DNA of 64,000 nucleotides from Gammaproteobacteria bacterium (GTDB lineage: Bacteria; Pseudomonadota; Gammaproteobacteria; UBA6429; Thiohalophilaceae): positions 1 through 64,000 of the forward strand of contig JACQBC010000030.1 in NCBI GenBank assembly GCA_016194635.1. Reading direction: 5' to 3'. Each line of letters begins with the position of its first letter. Positions within the stretch are counted from its first letter, which is position 1. The position numbers and the translations under genes are program-made. Shown here in pieces: positions 36,571-45,956 of the stretch. The notes below the pieces were generated by a model that saw only the letters and a list, made by a program, of their open reading frames with translations, was not told where the DNA came from and made no database searches.

Positions 36571-37002
36571 ATGACGCGCGTAGACTTTTACATCAGCCCC
36601 AACCTCGCGCTAAAGATGCGTGTCCAGTTGGCCTGCCGGATAGCGGAAAAAGCCTATCAAACCCAGCATCGGGTCTATTTGCACGTGGCTTCGCCCGAAC
36701 AAGCAAACGAACTCGACACGCTGCTGTGGGTGTTTCGTCCCGGCAGTTTTGTTCCCCACTGCCTAGGCGATGCCCCGCACGCCGCCGCCACCCCGGTGTT
36801 GATCGGTAATGAACTACCACCACCCCAGGCGGGTGATGTATTAATTAATCTCAGCGACCAGGTCCCCGGGTTTTTCAGCCGCTTTGCACGCGTGGCCGAG
36901 ATCATTTGCGGTGATGAACCCAGCCGTCAAAAAGGCCGCGAACGTTATAAATTTTATCGCGAACGTGGTTACCCGCTCGAATCCCATACGCTGGCCGACT
37001 AA
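36571..37002 (+). CDS. holC: HolC, DNA polymerase III chi subunit
   Basis: The 143-residue chi subunit links the clamp loader to single-strand binding protein. Recognised by RVDFYISPN at the start, ACRIAEKAYQTQHRVYLHVA, the LLWVFRPGSFVPHCLG segment, and the C-terminal RERYKFYRERGYPLESHTL. It sits 9 bases after pepA, as in many Gammaproteobacteria, where valS normally follows soon after. Confidence 0.95.
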   Translation: MTRVDFYISPNLALKMRVQLACRIAEKAYQTQHRVYLHVASPEQANELDTLLWVFRPGSFVPHCLGDAPHAAATPVLIGNELPPPQAGDVLINLSDQVPGFFSRFARVAEIICGDEPSRQKGRERYKFYRERGYPLESHTLAD

Positions 37003-37011
37003 GCTTGAACC

Positions 37012-37413
37012 ATGGCCAAGAACCCCACCCCCCCAGGCGCTAATAACGATAACCTGCTCAACGCGCTGGAATCGATCAAGGGTTTACTCGAACAAAGTGA
37101 ATCCAAACTCAGCGCGGCACGCCAAAGCATTAAAAAAGCCACCCCCGATATCGATATGTTATTTACCGATCCGGCCGAAGAAGAGGTGCCGGTATTAAAT
37201 GATATCGTCATTCCCCCGCAAATTCATAAACCGGGCGAACAGGGTATTGATCCTTTAGTATTAAACGCCTTTATCGATGAAATGCAGATAAAACTGGAAA
37301 AACGTGTCCGCGAGACCTTGATGCAATCCATCGTGCGCGCCGAAAGTGACATAAAAAAACAACTCAGCGCCTACCTGAACCAACTGCGTAAATTAATTAA
37401 CGACGAAAAATAA
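37012..37413 (+). CDS. Hypothetical protein downstream of holC
   Basis: A 133-residue soluble, acidic protein with no recognised domain. The N-terminal half has a helix (LLNALESIKGLLEQSESKLS) and an acidic Pro-rich segment; the C-terminal half (about 75-133) is helical with many Lys and Glu and may form a coiled coil. Small helical proteins of this kind are common between holC and valS in related bacteria. It begins 9 bases after holC and is followed at once by palindromic element C. Confidence 0.75.
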   Translation: MAKNPTPPGANNDNLLNALESIKGLLEQSESKLSAARQSIKKATPDIDMLFTDPAEEEVPVLNDIVIPPQIHKPGEQGIDPLVLNAFIDEMQIKLEKRVRETLMQSIVRAESDIKKQLSAYLNQLRKLINDEK

Positions 37414-37435
37414 ACTAAATTGCTATTCCGGTGAT

Positions 37436-37606
37436 GTGGGTGGTTGTCGGGTTGATCGGTAGGGGTGACTCGCTGTAAATACATCCTTGTACGCTCGACG
37501 GCCGCAGTCGCTCACGCCATCCTGCCTTCCGCGACACTTGCACTTCCTTGTGCATCGTCCCTGCGGCCGACGGTCACCCCTACCGATCAACCCGACAACC
37601 ACCCAC
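37436..37606 (+). repeat. Palindromic element C (core with locus-specific arms and insert)
   Basis: Arms at 37436-37469 and 37573-37606 are perfect 34-bp inverted repeats. The core (103 bases) has the linker GTAAATACATCCTTGTA (37475-37491) and a perfect 9-bp inner stem CGGCCGCAG/CTGCGGCCG (37499-37507 with 37561-37569). The inner stem is separated by 53 extra bases that themselves hold a TGCAC/GTGCA hairpin, so this copy is expanded. It lies 22 bases after the hypothetical gene and would end the pepA transcript. Its arms do not match those of the other copies. Confidence 0.93.
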
Positions 37607-37735
37607 CGCAGCAGAGGAGAAATCTGCAATTGATTTGCTGTCCGGATTTATACCTGCTGGCCCCCCGCCTTGGATCACACAATAAACTCCATTCACACAG
37701 CGAATCGCCACGCGAGGTGAACTACACTTAAACCC

Positions 37736-38707
37736 GTGATCACCCCAACCACACCAGCTGATAAGCGCCGGTGTACCGCTAGACCAGCGTGTAAGCGCGG
37801 GTTATCCCGCTGGCTGTTTTCCTTATTGCTGTTTGACAGCAGTATTGTCGCCGCCGCCGTCCCCACCAATACCCAAGCCATCGTAGACGTCCCTTGGTTA
37901 ATACGGCAATTAACCCCCAAGCCCAGCACGCTGCGCATCGTCGACGTGCGTGATGCGCAACTCTATGCGATTGACCACATACCCAATGCCGTCAATCTTC
38001 CCGTAGGACAAACCTTTAATCAATACGGCGACAATACCCGGATTGCCTCACTGCAACAGATCCGCGCCCTGTTGAGTAATCTTGGAATCACCAATAGCGA
38101 TCATCTGCTGTTGTACGATGACGGGTTATTAAAATCCGCCGCGCACGTGTTTTGGGTGCTGGAAACCTATGGGCACGCCAGGCTTAGCGTCCTGGACGGC
38201 GGAATCGCCGCCTGGATCGACCAGCGGGGTGAAGTTACCGCGGTGATCAGCGCGCTGCCTAAGAGCCGCTACCTCCCCGCGGTTTCACCCCGCAGCCTGT
38301 CGACTAAATTGACAACCCGTCTGGCCATCGGCAATGAACATGTTGTGATTGTGGATTCGCGTACCGCGGAGGAATACCAAGGTCGGACCTCCAAGGCGAA
38401 ACGCAAGGGACATATTCCCGGGGCCACGAGTATTCCGTGGCGTAATAACTTAAATGTCGACAGCCGCGGCCCCCTGCTCAAACCCGGCAACGAATTACAA
38501 TCCCTGTATCATTTCATCGACAAATCACAAACCGTGATCGCGTATTGCAATCGCGGCCAGGAATCAGCCTTGACGTATCTTGTCATGCGCAGCCTGGGTT
38601 ACCGTGTCTCGATCTATGACGGTGCTTGGTTGGAATGGGGTAATGACGACTCCCTGCCGATCGAAACCCCGCCACTGCCAACAACACCCGTGCCTCGGCC
38701 CCGATGA
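37736..38707 (+). CDS. Exported tandem-rhodanese sulfurtransferase
   Basis: A protein of 323 residues with an N-terminal hydrophobic signal or anchor (about 24-41, LSRWLFSLLLFDSSIVAAAV) and two rhodanese domains. The C-terminal domain has the active-site Cys in AYCNRGQESALTYLV. In the N-terminal domain the equivalent loop reads LLYDDGLLKSA, with Asp instead of Cys, so that domain is probably structural. It likely transfers sulfane sulfur from thiosulfate to cyanide or a thiol acceptor in the periplasm. The start is GTG 37736. Its stop overlaps the start of the GGDEF/EAL gene by 4 bases (ATGA), so the two are co-translated. Confidence 0.88.
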   Translation: MITPTTPADKRRCTARPACKRGLSRWLFSLLLFDSSIVAAAVPTNTQAIVDVPWLIRQLTPKPSTLRIVDVRDAQLYAIDHIPNAVNLPVGQTFNQYGDNTRIASLQQIRALLSNLGITNSDHLLLYDDGLLKSAAHVFWVLETYGHARLSVLDGGIAAWIDQRGEVTAVISALPKSRYLPAVSPRSLSTKLTTRLAIGNEHVVIVDSRTAEEYQGRTSKAKRKGHIPGATSIPWRNNLNVDSRGPLLKPGNELQSLYHFIDKSQTVIAYCNRGQESALTYLVMRSLGYRVSIYDGAWLEWGNDDSLPIETPPLPTTPVPRPR

Positions 38708-41124
38708 AAAACCCGCTACGCAATACCACGATTCGCACCCAGCTTACCCTGGCCATTTTTAGCGCCACTGTGATTGTGCTGCTGGCGGCCGCGATATTTT
38801 CGATTTATTGGAAGGCCAACGAAACCGCCGAGCAGGCCCAACGCCGCGCCCACACCATAGTGGCTATTTTGGCGCAGGATTTTGTCCGCAGCGTGCTGAT
38901 GGACTCGCCCGACACGGTCGTGGACATGACCAACAAGCTTGAGTCGTTTAGTCTGGTCGATCACGCTGTATTCTTTAATCGTGACGGGACACCGATACTC
39001 ATGTATACCCGTGAGGGTGAGCAACCCCTGGAAAAAGTTCCTAACCAGACCGAACCGCTCCACTTGAACAGTAACTCTATCGGTGTGTATTTGCCCATCG
39101 AGTATCAAGCCAAACACTATGGCACCGCCTATTTTGACTTCAAGCGGGATAGTTTCAATCAAGAATACACCGTGTATCTCACCCGCTTGTTGCTGGTCTC
39201 GCCTGTGTTGTTAGTATTTTCCATCGGCGTGGCGTTATTTTTCCAACAATTCTTTACCCGTCCGATCCGTGAATTAGCCGCGGCATTCGACCACCTGGGG
39301 CAGCAGGCGCTCAGCACCTCAAACATCACTTCCAAAGAGGTCGCGCAATTATTCCACGGTTTTAACGCCATGACACAACGCGTCAAGGAGTCCCAACACC
39401 TGCTGGCTGAACAAAAAGAACAACTGCGCATCACCTTGGAGTCGATCGCGGACGGGGTGATTGCCACCGACAAAAATGGCTGTATTACCTATCTTAATCC
39501 CGCGGCTGAACAAATCACCGGTTGGAATGAAAATTCCGCTTTGCAGCGCCCCGCCGAACACGTCTATCGCCTGGTCGATGAAAGCAGCGAACGCCCGCTG
39601 ACCGGCCAAATCGACGAGACCTTGCTCACCGGCTCGGTCCATATCAGTTTGGAATCCACGGCGTTATGGACTAAACAAGCGGCAAAAATACCCGTTCATA
39701 GTTCGATCGCGCCGATCCGCGAGCCCGCTGGACAAATTAACGGGGTCGTCATTATTTTCCAAAATGTGAGCGAGGCGCGCGAGCTTGCCCATCAACTACG
39801 TCACCAAGCCACCCATGATACCTTAACGGAATTGATCAACCGGGCGCATTTCGAGCAGACCTTGAATACGACGTTGCAAGCGATGACCCGGCGTGATCAT
39901 CACGGCCTACTTTATTTAGACTTGGATCAATTTAAAATTGTTAACGACACCTGCGGCCACACCGCCGGCGATGCCTTGCTAAAACAAATCGCCAGCCTGA
40001 TAAAATCTACGGTACGCGGCAATGATATCGTGGCACGCCTGGGAGGCGATGAATTCGCGGTATTCCTGCCCAGTTGCAGCTTAGCGCAAGCTGCCGAGGT
40101 GGCGGAGAAAATCCGTTCTAACATCGGTGAATTTATCTTTATTTGGAACACCCACCAGTTTCGGATCGGTGTCAGCATCGGCGTTGTGGCCATCGATACC
40201 AACAAGCTTAGTTATTCTGACCTGATGAGCGCCGCCGACCTGTCCTGCTACGCCGCTAAAGACAATGGCCGCAACCGTGTCCACCTCTACCACCAGGAAG
40301 ACCAAGACCTGATTCAACGCCACGGTGAAATGCGCTGGGTCGAACGTATTCACACAGCGATTGCCAAGAATCAATTCGTATTATTCGCGCAACAGGTATT
40401 GCCGATTGATTCGGACAATCCCAATGAGCATATTGAAGTACTGGTCCGCTACCAAGACAAAAATGGCAATGTCGTCTTACCCAGCGCCTTTCTTCCCGCC
40501 GCCGAGCGTTATAATTTATCGCCGATCATCGATCGCTGGGTTATTCACTCCTTGCTGTCCAATATCCGTTTAGTGAATTTTTTAAAGCTGCGGCAAAATC
40601 TACGTGTCAACATCAACCTCTCGGGTTTGACCCTGAGTGATGCCGGGCTGGCGGATTTTGTCGCGGCAAGGGTGCAACAAGCCAAGTTACCGCCTAAATC
40701 GATTTGTTTTGAAATCACCGAGACCGCCGCGGTGGCGAATCTCGCCGCCACCGCGCATTTTATGCGCGCCATGAAACTGTTGGGTTGCGAGTTCGCGCTC
40801 GACGATTTTGGTATCGGTGTCTCGTCATTTTCGTATTTAAAAAACCTGCCGGTTGACTACCTGAAAATCGATGGCAGCTTTGTGCGCGATATTGACAAGA
40901 ACCCGATCAACCAAGCGATGGTCAACGCTATCAACCAGATTGGCCACGTCATGAATCTTAAAACCATCGCGGAGTTTGTCGAAACCCAAGCCATCTGCCA
41001 GCACTTACAAACCATTGGTGTCGATTTCGCGCAGGGTTATTTCGTGCACCAGCCCTGCCCGTTGGAACAAATCTTCGCTGTCATCGAACACGCGTCCAAC
41101 CATTGCAAATGTCAAATACTCTAA
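38704..41124 (+). CDS. Membrane GGDEF/EAL protein (cyclic di-GMP turnover)
   Basis: An 806-residue protein. Two membrane helices (about 14-36 and 163-187) flank a periplasmic sensor of the CHASE8 type; then come HAMP (about 188-235), PAS (about 245-370), GGDEF (about 375-530) and EAL (about 545-795) domains. The GGDEF motif (ARLGGDEFAVFL, about 445) is intact with an RxxD inhibitory site (RGND) just before it. In the phosphodiesterase domain the EAL tripeptide reads EVL (EVLVRY, about 576), but FEITETAAV, LDDFGIGVSSFSYLKNLPVD and the IAEFVET motif are kept, so activity is possible. It overlaps the rhodanese gene by 4 bases. Confidence 0.93.
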   Translation: MKNPLRNTTIRTQLTLAIFSATVIVLLAAAIFSIYWKANETAEQAQRRAHTIVAILAQDFVRSVLMDSPDTVVDMTNKLESFSLVDHAVFFNRDGTPILMYTREGEQPLEKVPNQTEPLHLNSNSIGVYLPIEYQAKHYGTAYFDFKRDSFNQEYTVYLTRLLLVSPVLLVFSIGVALFFQQFFTRPIRELAAAFDHLGQQALSTSNITSKEVAQLFHGFNAMTQRVKESQHLLAEQKEQLRITLESIADGVIATDKNGCITYLNPAAEQITGWNENSALQRPAEHVYRLVDESSERPLTGQIDETLLTGSVHISLESTALWTKQAAKIPVHSSIAPIREPAGQINGVVIIFQNVSEARELAHQLRHQATHDTLTELINRAHFEQTLNTTLQAMTRRDHHGLLYLDLDQFKIVNDTCGHTAGDALLKQIASLIKSTVRGNDIVARLGGDEFAVFLPSCSLAQAAEVAEKIRSNIGEFIFIWNTHQFRIGVSIGVVAIDTNKLSYSDLMSAADLSCYAAKDNGRNRVHLYHQEDQDLIQRHGEMRWVERIHTAIAKNQFVLFAQQVLPIDSDNPNEHIEVLVRYQDKNGNVVLPSAFLPAAERYNLSPIIDRWVIHSLLSNIRLVNFLKLRQNLRVNINLSGLTLSDAGLADFVAARVQQAKLPPKSICFEITETAAVANLAATAHFMRAMKLLGCEFALDDFGIGVSSFSYLKNLPVDYLKIDGSFVRDIDKNPINQAMVNAINQIGHVMNLKTIAEFVETQAICQHLQTIGVDFAQGYFVHQPCPLEQIFAVIEHASNHCKCQIL

Positions 41125-41176
41125 ACTAAAGTTGCGCAAGAATGCGCATCACGACGATTCAGAGGAGCTAAACCTC

Positions 41177-41482
41177 TTATAAGCGTCCACTTTCCTCTAA
41201 CAGGGTTAGCCAATAAACGCCCCGGCCCGCCAGGCTCTGGTCTTGTCGTAATGCGCTGAGCACAGCGGGTACGGCGTTATCCTGCAGCACGATATCAACC
41301 CGAATATGCGGGGTGTAACCGACCACACTATCGCGCGCGGATAACACCGGATCGCATTCTTGCCGCGAGCCGTGACCTTGCACCGGCGTAAAGGTAAAAC
41401 CGGATATCGCGGCTAACCCACGCAGCATATCGCCCAAGGATTGCTCAATCCCGGCGTGTACGATCAACGTTAAGAGTTTCAT
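41177..41482 (-). CDS. DUF3240 (PII-like) protein of an RND efflux operon
   Basis: A 101-residue small protein starting KLLTLIVHAGIEQSLGDMLR and carrying GFTFTPVQGHGSRQ, the DUF3240 pattern, related to PII-like folds. This family is found at the end of heavy-metal RND operons (CzcA/CusA) and may sense or regulate. It overlaps the stop of the RND gene by 4 bases. Its exact role is unknown. Confidence 0.87.
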   Translation of the reverse strand: MKLLTLIVHAGIEQSLGDMLRGLAAISGFTFTPVQGHGSRQECDPVLSARDSVVGYTPHIRVDIVLQDNAVPAVLSALRQDQSLAGRGVYWLTLLEESGRL

Positions 41483-44400
41483 GCTCCTATCTCCTTTAAA
41501 CGATCTTCCGCCCGGCTTTCCAACCAGGCATAAAGCGTGGGCAGTAATACCAGCGTCAGCAAAGTGGAAGTAAATAACCCACCGATCACTACAACCGCCA
41601 GCGGACGTTGTAATTCCGAACCCGGTCCGGTTGCTAATAACATTGGTACTAACCCAAGGCTGGCTATCAACGCTGTCATCAATACCGGTCGTAATCGGCG
41701 TGTTGCACCTTCCACCACGGCCTGTTGTAGCGTTAACCCTGATTGACGTAATTGGTTAAAATAAGTCACCATTACCACCCCGTTGAGCACGGCCACGCCG
41801 AATAATGTGATGAAACCGACCGAGGCCGGAACCGATAAATAAAGGCCGGAGAGGTACAAACAGACTACACCACCGATCAAGGCGAACGGTATGTTAAGGA
41901 TGACCAATAACGCCTGCCGCAGCGAACCGAAAGTTGAAAACAACATGAAAAAGATCAGGGCGACCGATACCGGCACTACCAGCGCCAAACGTTGCGCCGC
42001 GCGTTGTTGATTCTCGAATTGTCCGCCATATTTAATGTGATAACCCTCCGGTAAATTTATTTCACGCGCAATCAGCTGTTTGAGCTCAGCGACGAACCCA
42101 ACCACGTCGCGGCCGCTGACATTGCTGCGTAGCGTCAACTGCCGCCGCGTCGCCTCACGTTGGATCAACACTGGGCCATCAAGCTGTTGGATCTGCGCAA
42201 CCTCACCCAAGGGCAGCATCGCACCGCTACCGGTCTTGAGCAACAGATTACGCAGATCGGCCGGTGAATGACGCGCCTGCTCGGGATATCGCAACAATAC
42301 ACCGATACGGCGATTATCGGCGATGATTTGTGTAACCAATTTACCCGCCACCGCAGTCTCAACTATATCGTTAATAGCTTCGTTGTTAAGCCCGTAACGC
42401 GCCAGCGCAGCGCTACGCGGAACGATATTGAGGTAACCCTGACCTGAAAGCCGCGCGCGGAAAACATCGGTCGCGCCTGGAATACGCTTAACGATGGCCT
42501 CCAATTGGCCGGCGATACGTTCAAGCACCGTAAAGTCATCCCCAAACAACTTGACCGCCACGTCGGCACGCACACCGGATAACATCTCCGACACCCGCAT
42601 ATTGATCGGTTGACTAAACCCCGATTCCACACCTTTTGCTTCAAATACCTTGAGTCGGGTGCGTAACCGGTTCTCGAATTCCTTATAGCTGAAACCCCAA
42701 CTATCACGCGGTGTGGCCTGTAAAAAACAATCCGTTTGGTAGAAGCCCATCGGGTCAAGCCGCAGTTCATCGGCACCGTTGCGGCAGATCACACCGGTGA
42801 CTTGTGGCAGCGTCAACATGGCCTGTTGTATCGGTGCATCTAGCTCAAGTGACGCTTCCAAGGATATATCCGAACTCTTTTCCAGGTTGATGATCGTGCT
42901 GCCTTCATCCAGTGAGGGAAGAAACTCTTTACCGATAAAGGGAAATAACGCTATCGCACCGAGCAACGCCAGCAGAGCGCCAGCAATCGCGGCCCGGCGA
43001 TACCGCAATGCCCAATGTATCACTGGTATATAGACGGACTTGATCGTCCGGGTGAGCAAGTCTTTGCCGTGTTGAACGTCGCGCATCAGGATACTGGCGA
43101 GCACCGGAATCACGGTAAGCGACAGTAGCAGTGAAGACGCCAAAGCGAAAGCAATCGTCATGGCCAATGGTGTGAACATACGACCTTCCAGCCCACTGAG
43201 GGAAAATAGCGGCAAAAACACCACGATAATAATCATCACCCCCGCTACCACCGGTGTCGCAACTTCACAGGTCGCGCGATAGATAAGGTGCAATCGGCCG
43301 ACAGTGGTGTTGTTTCCGTTCAGATGGCTATGAATATTTTCCACTACTACTACCGCGGCATCAACCAAAATGCCAATCGCAATTGCCAGCCCCCCCAGCG
43401 ACATCAAATTGGCAGTAAGGCCGGTGAGTTTCATTAAAATAAACGTCGACAACACCGACAGAGGTAGTATCAAGGCCACCGTGACAGCGGCCCGCAGGTT
43501 ACCAAGCAGTATAATCAACACCAGTATGACCAGGATTACCGCTTCACCCAGGGCCTTTTCGACCGTCCATACCGCTGCGTTGATAAGATCGGTTCGATCA
43601 TAAAACGTCTCGATACTAACCCCTTTGGGAAGGGTCGGCGCCAATTGCGCCAATTCACGTTTGACCGCTTCGACCACCCTACGGGTATTGGCGCCGATCC
43701 GCGCCAGCACCAACCCTGTGACGATTTCTCCGCTAGCATTGGCCGTCACCCCGCCGTAGCGGATCAGGGCGCCCTCACGTACCAGCGCAACATCACCGAC
43801 ACGGAGCGGAACACCGTTGCGGGTGACGATGTTAATCCGACGAATATCATCCATGGTCTTGAGTTGTCCCTCGGTACGCACCAGCCAAATCTGGTCGCCG
43901 TGATTGATACGATCACCCCCGGCGTTACGATTATTGCTGGCGACGATATTCTCCAGCTCGTGTATGCTCAATCCCTGGCGCAGCATTTTTTTTGGATCGG
44001 GGATAATCTCAAACGCCTGCACCAAGCCCCCGAGTGAATTCACATCGGCCACGCCCTCAAGCGCGCGCAAACGTGGCCGCAGCACCCAATCCTGCAATGT
44101 ACGCAGTTGGGTATTGCTGTAACCCTCGCCCTTAATCTGGTACATGAACACATCCCCCATCGGCGTGGCGATCGGGGCCAACAGAACCTCGACATTACCG
44201 GGCAGTTCATCTTTGACTTGATTAAGACGTTCGGCGACCTGCTGCCGCGCCCAATAAATATCGGTGCCCTCTTCAAAATCGATAATGATATTGCTCAGCG
44301 AATATTTAGTGGTGGAACGCAATATCTGTTGATGAGGTATCCCCTGCATTTCCATTTCGAGCGGAAAAGCAACCCGCGATTCCACCTCGGCCGGGGCCAA

Positions 44401-44565
44401 GCCCGGTGCATTGACAATCACTTGCACTTGCGGCGGTGACAGTTCAGGAAACGCGTCGATCGGCAATATAGTGAAAGCCCATACCCCGCCGAGCATCAAT
44501 GCCGCGGCCGCGAGCAACAACATCAGCCGTTGAGTGAGCGAAAAACGAATTAAGGCATGAATCAC
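41479..44565 (-). CDS. Heavy-metal efflux RND pump (CzcA/CusA family)
   Basis: A 1028-residue inner-membrane pump with 12 helices and two large periplasmic loops. N-terminal landmarks are QRLMLLLAAAALMLGGVWAF and IDAFPELSPPQVQVIVNAPG; helix 4 has LAIAIGILVDAAVVVVENIH with the conserved proton-relay Asp and Glu. The helix 4 pattern (IxVDAAVVxxEN) is nearer the CusA/HME3-4 groups than the CzcA HME1 group (DFGxxxDGAV), but the metal (copper, silver, zinc, cobalt) cannot be settled. It overlaps its neighbours by 4 bases on both sides. The adaptor (CzcB/CusB) gene, expected between it and the outer-membrane gene, is absent. Confidence 0.93.
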   Translation of the reverse strand: MIHALIRFSLTQRLMLLLAAAALMLGGVWAFTILPIDAFPELSPPQVQVIVNAPGLAPAEVESRVAFPLEMEMQGIPHQQILRSTTKYSLSNIIIDFEEGTDIYWARQQVAERLNQVKDELPGNVEVLLAPIATPMGDVFMYQIKGEGYSNTQLRTLQDWVLRPRLRALEGVADVNSLGGLVQAFEIIPDPKKMLRQGLSIHELENIVASNNRNAGGDRINHGDQIWLVRTEGQLKTMDDIRRINIVTRNGVPLRVGDVALVREGALIRYGGVTANASGEIVTGLVLARIGANTRRVVEAVKRELAQLAPTLPKGVSIETFYDRTDLINAAVWTVEKALGEAVILVILVLIILLGNLRAAVTVALILPLSVLSTFILMKLTGLTANLMSLGGLAIAIGILVDAAVVVVENIHSHLNGNNTTVGRLHLIYRATCEVATPVVAGVMIIIVVFLPLFSLSGLEGRMFTPLAMTIAFALASSLLLSLTVIPVLASILMRDVQHGKDLLTRTIKSVYIPVIHWALRYRRAAIAGALLALLGAIALFPFIGKEFLPSLDEGSTIINLEKSSDISLEASLELDAPIQQAMLTLPQVTGVICRNGADELRLDPMGFYQTDCFLQATPRDSWGFSYKEFENRLRTRLKVFEAKGVESGFSQPINMRVSEMLSGVRADVAVKLFGDDFTVLERIAGQLEAIVKRIPGATDVFRARLSGQGYLNIVPRSAALARYGLNNEAINDIVETAVAGKLVTQIIADNRRIGVLLRYPEQARHSPADLRNLLLKTGSGAMLPLGEVAQIQQLDGPVLIQREATRRQLTLRSNVSGRDVVGFVAELKQLIAREINLPEGYHIKYGGQFENQQRAAQRLALVVPVSVALIFFMLFSTFGSLRQALLVILNIPFALIGGVVCLYLSGLYLSVPASVGFITLFGVAVLNGVVMVTYFNQLRQSGLTLQQAVVEGATRRLRPVLMTALIASLGLVPMLLATGPGSELQRPLAVVVIGGLFTSTLLTLVLLPTLYAWLESRAEDRLKEIGA

Positions 44566-45851
44566 GGCCGCACCTCCGTTACCACGGAAATACCCGCCGC
44601 CAGCCGCAGGTTAGCCGCGGCAATAGCCGTTTCACTGAGCAATTCCAAATGCCGCTGCGCGGAATCGAAGTAATTATTATTGGCGTCAAGCAAGGCAAGC
44701 ACGCCCAATTCACCACTGCTGAAACCACGCTGTGTCAAGCCAAGAAAACGTTGGCTGGGTTCTAGTATTTTGCTGGCGTAATGCGTGCTCTGATTCTGCA
44801 AACGTTTATAGCGGAGATAGCTCTCGCGCAGCTGTTGTTCTAATTCACGGCGTTTCACCGTCAGTTCGATTTCAGAAAGTAACACCTTGGCGGAAGCGCG
44901 ATCCACCTCGGCGCGATTCTGATTCCACAGCGGAATCTGAAACGCCACGCTAATGCCGTAATTGTCGCGCGGCCGCGCCCCGAAATAATCGCGCTCCCGA
45001 AATACCGTCAGCGCCGGATCATTCCAACGGCTGGCAGCGGCCACGGCTATCCCCGCCCGCGCGGAATCCAGCGCCAGTTGTTTCTCACGCAGCGCCGGGT
45101 GTTGATCGAGCCCGGCGATGAGTTCACTTAGTACCGGTTGCCATTCCGCCGGGGCGATCGGGACGGTGACAGGGTCAACTTTTTCGCTCAGCAACAAAAA
45201 TCGACGAAAACCTTCGCCCGCCTCACGCCATTCACCCTCGGTCATAAGCATGGACTGCTGCGCACTCTCGCGCAGGATATCCAGCCGCGCGCGATCAATC
45301 GGGGCAAGGTAACGCAAGATTTTATCTTTACGCGATCCGTTTTGATCGTAGTGTTGCGCGGTTTCAAGACGCCGCAGCGCAAGCTGGTATTTGGCTTGCG
45401 TGAGTTGTAATTGGTGAAATATTCTCGCGACCTGATTTTCCAACTGCAGGCTCAGATAAATTCTCGCGCAGTGTGCGGCCGATAAATTCGCCCGGGCTTG
45501 GGTACGTTGCCGTTCAAGACGTGACCATGGTAGCGTTTGCGTAATGGCGATTTGGGTCAGGTCCACGCCGCCACTGCCGTCTTCCAAACCTAAACGTTGA
45601 TCAGCGCGTAATTCCAGAGTCGGGTTGGGCCACGCGCCTTCACGGTTAAGCTCGGCTTGACGTATCGCCACGTCGGCATCACCGGCGCGTAACTCCGCCG
45701 CATTTACAAGTCGCTGTGCCGTTGCGCTCGACAACGACCATGTTTCCACCGGTGGCGTGGATAATACCGGTAGGCTATAAAAAAAACCCATCACAATACC
45801 AACAACGACACGCTTGGCGCGCTGTTGCTTCACTACGCTTATTCGCTGCAT
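44562..45851 (-). CDS. Outer-membrane efflux protein (CzcC/TolC family)
   Basis: A 429-residue TolC-like channel with an N-terminal signal peptide (about 10-33) and two structural repeats rich in long helices, for example LRAGDADVAIRQAELNREGA and PNPTLELRADQRLG, and ALREKQLALDSARAGIAVAA with NDPALTVFRERDYFG in the second. The start ATG 45851 has a strong GGGGGAG site 8 bases upstream; a longer frame to 45905 lacks one. It is the first gene of the efflux operon and overlaps the RND gene by 4 bases. Confidence 0.9.
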   Translation of the reverse strand: MQRISVVKQQRAKRVVVGIVMGFFYSLPVLSTPPVETWSLSSATAQRLVNAAELRAGDADVAIRQAELNREGAWPNPTLELRADQRLGLEDGSGGVDLTQIAITQTLPWSRLERQRTQARANLSAAHCARIYLSLQLENQVARIFHQLQLTQAKYQLALRRLETAQHYDQNGSRKDKILRYLAPIDRARLDILRESAQQSMLMTEGEWREAGEGFRRFLLLSEKVDPVTVPIAPAEWQPVLSELIAGLDQHPALREKQLALDSARAGIAVAAASRWNDPALTVFRERDYFGARPRDNYGISVAFQIPLWNQNRAEVDRASAKVLLSEIELTVKRRELEQQLRESYLRYKRLQNQSTHYASKILEPSQRFLGLTQRGFSSGELGVLALLDANNNYFDSAQRHLELLSETAIAAANLRLAAGISVVTEVRP

Positions 45852-45956
45852 GGACTGCACTCCCCCGCGGTAACGGGCAATTTGATACGGATTCCTACCG
45901 CGCAAACCGGTATCCCTAAGGGATCAGCCTGTGCGGCAACAGATACCTATATGAAA

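Noticed and set aside
37423-37731. Frames on both strands within element C
   Set aside because: They follow the inverted repeat and have no family match.
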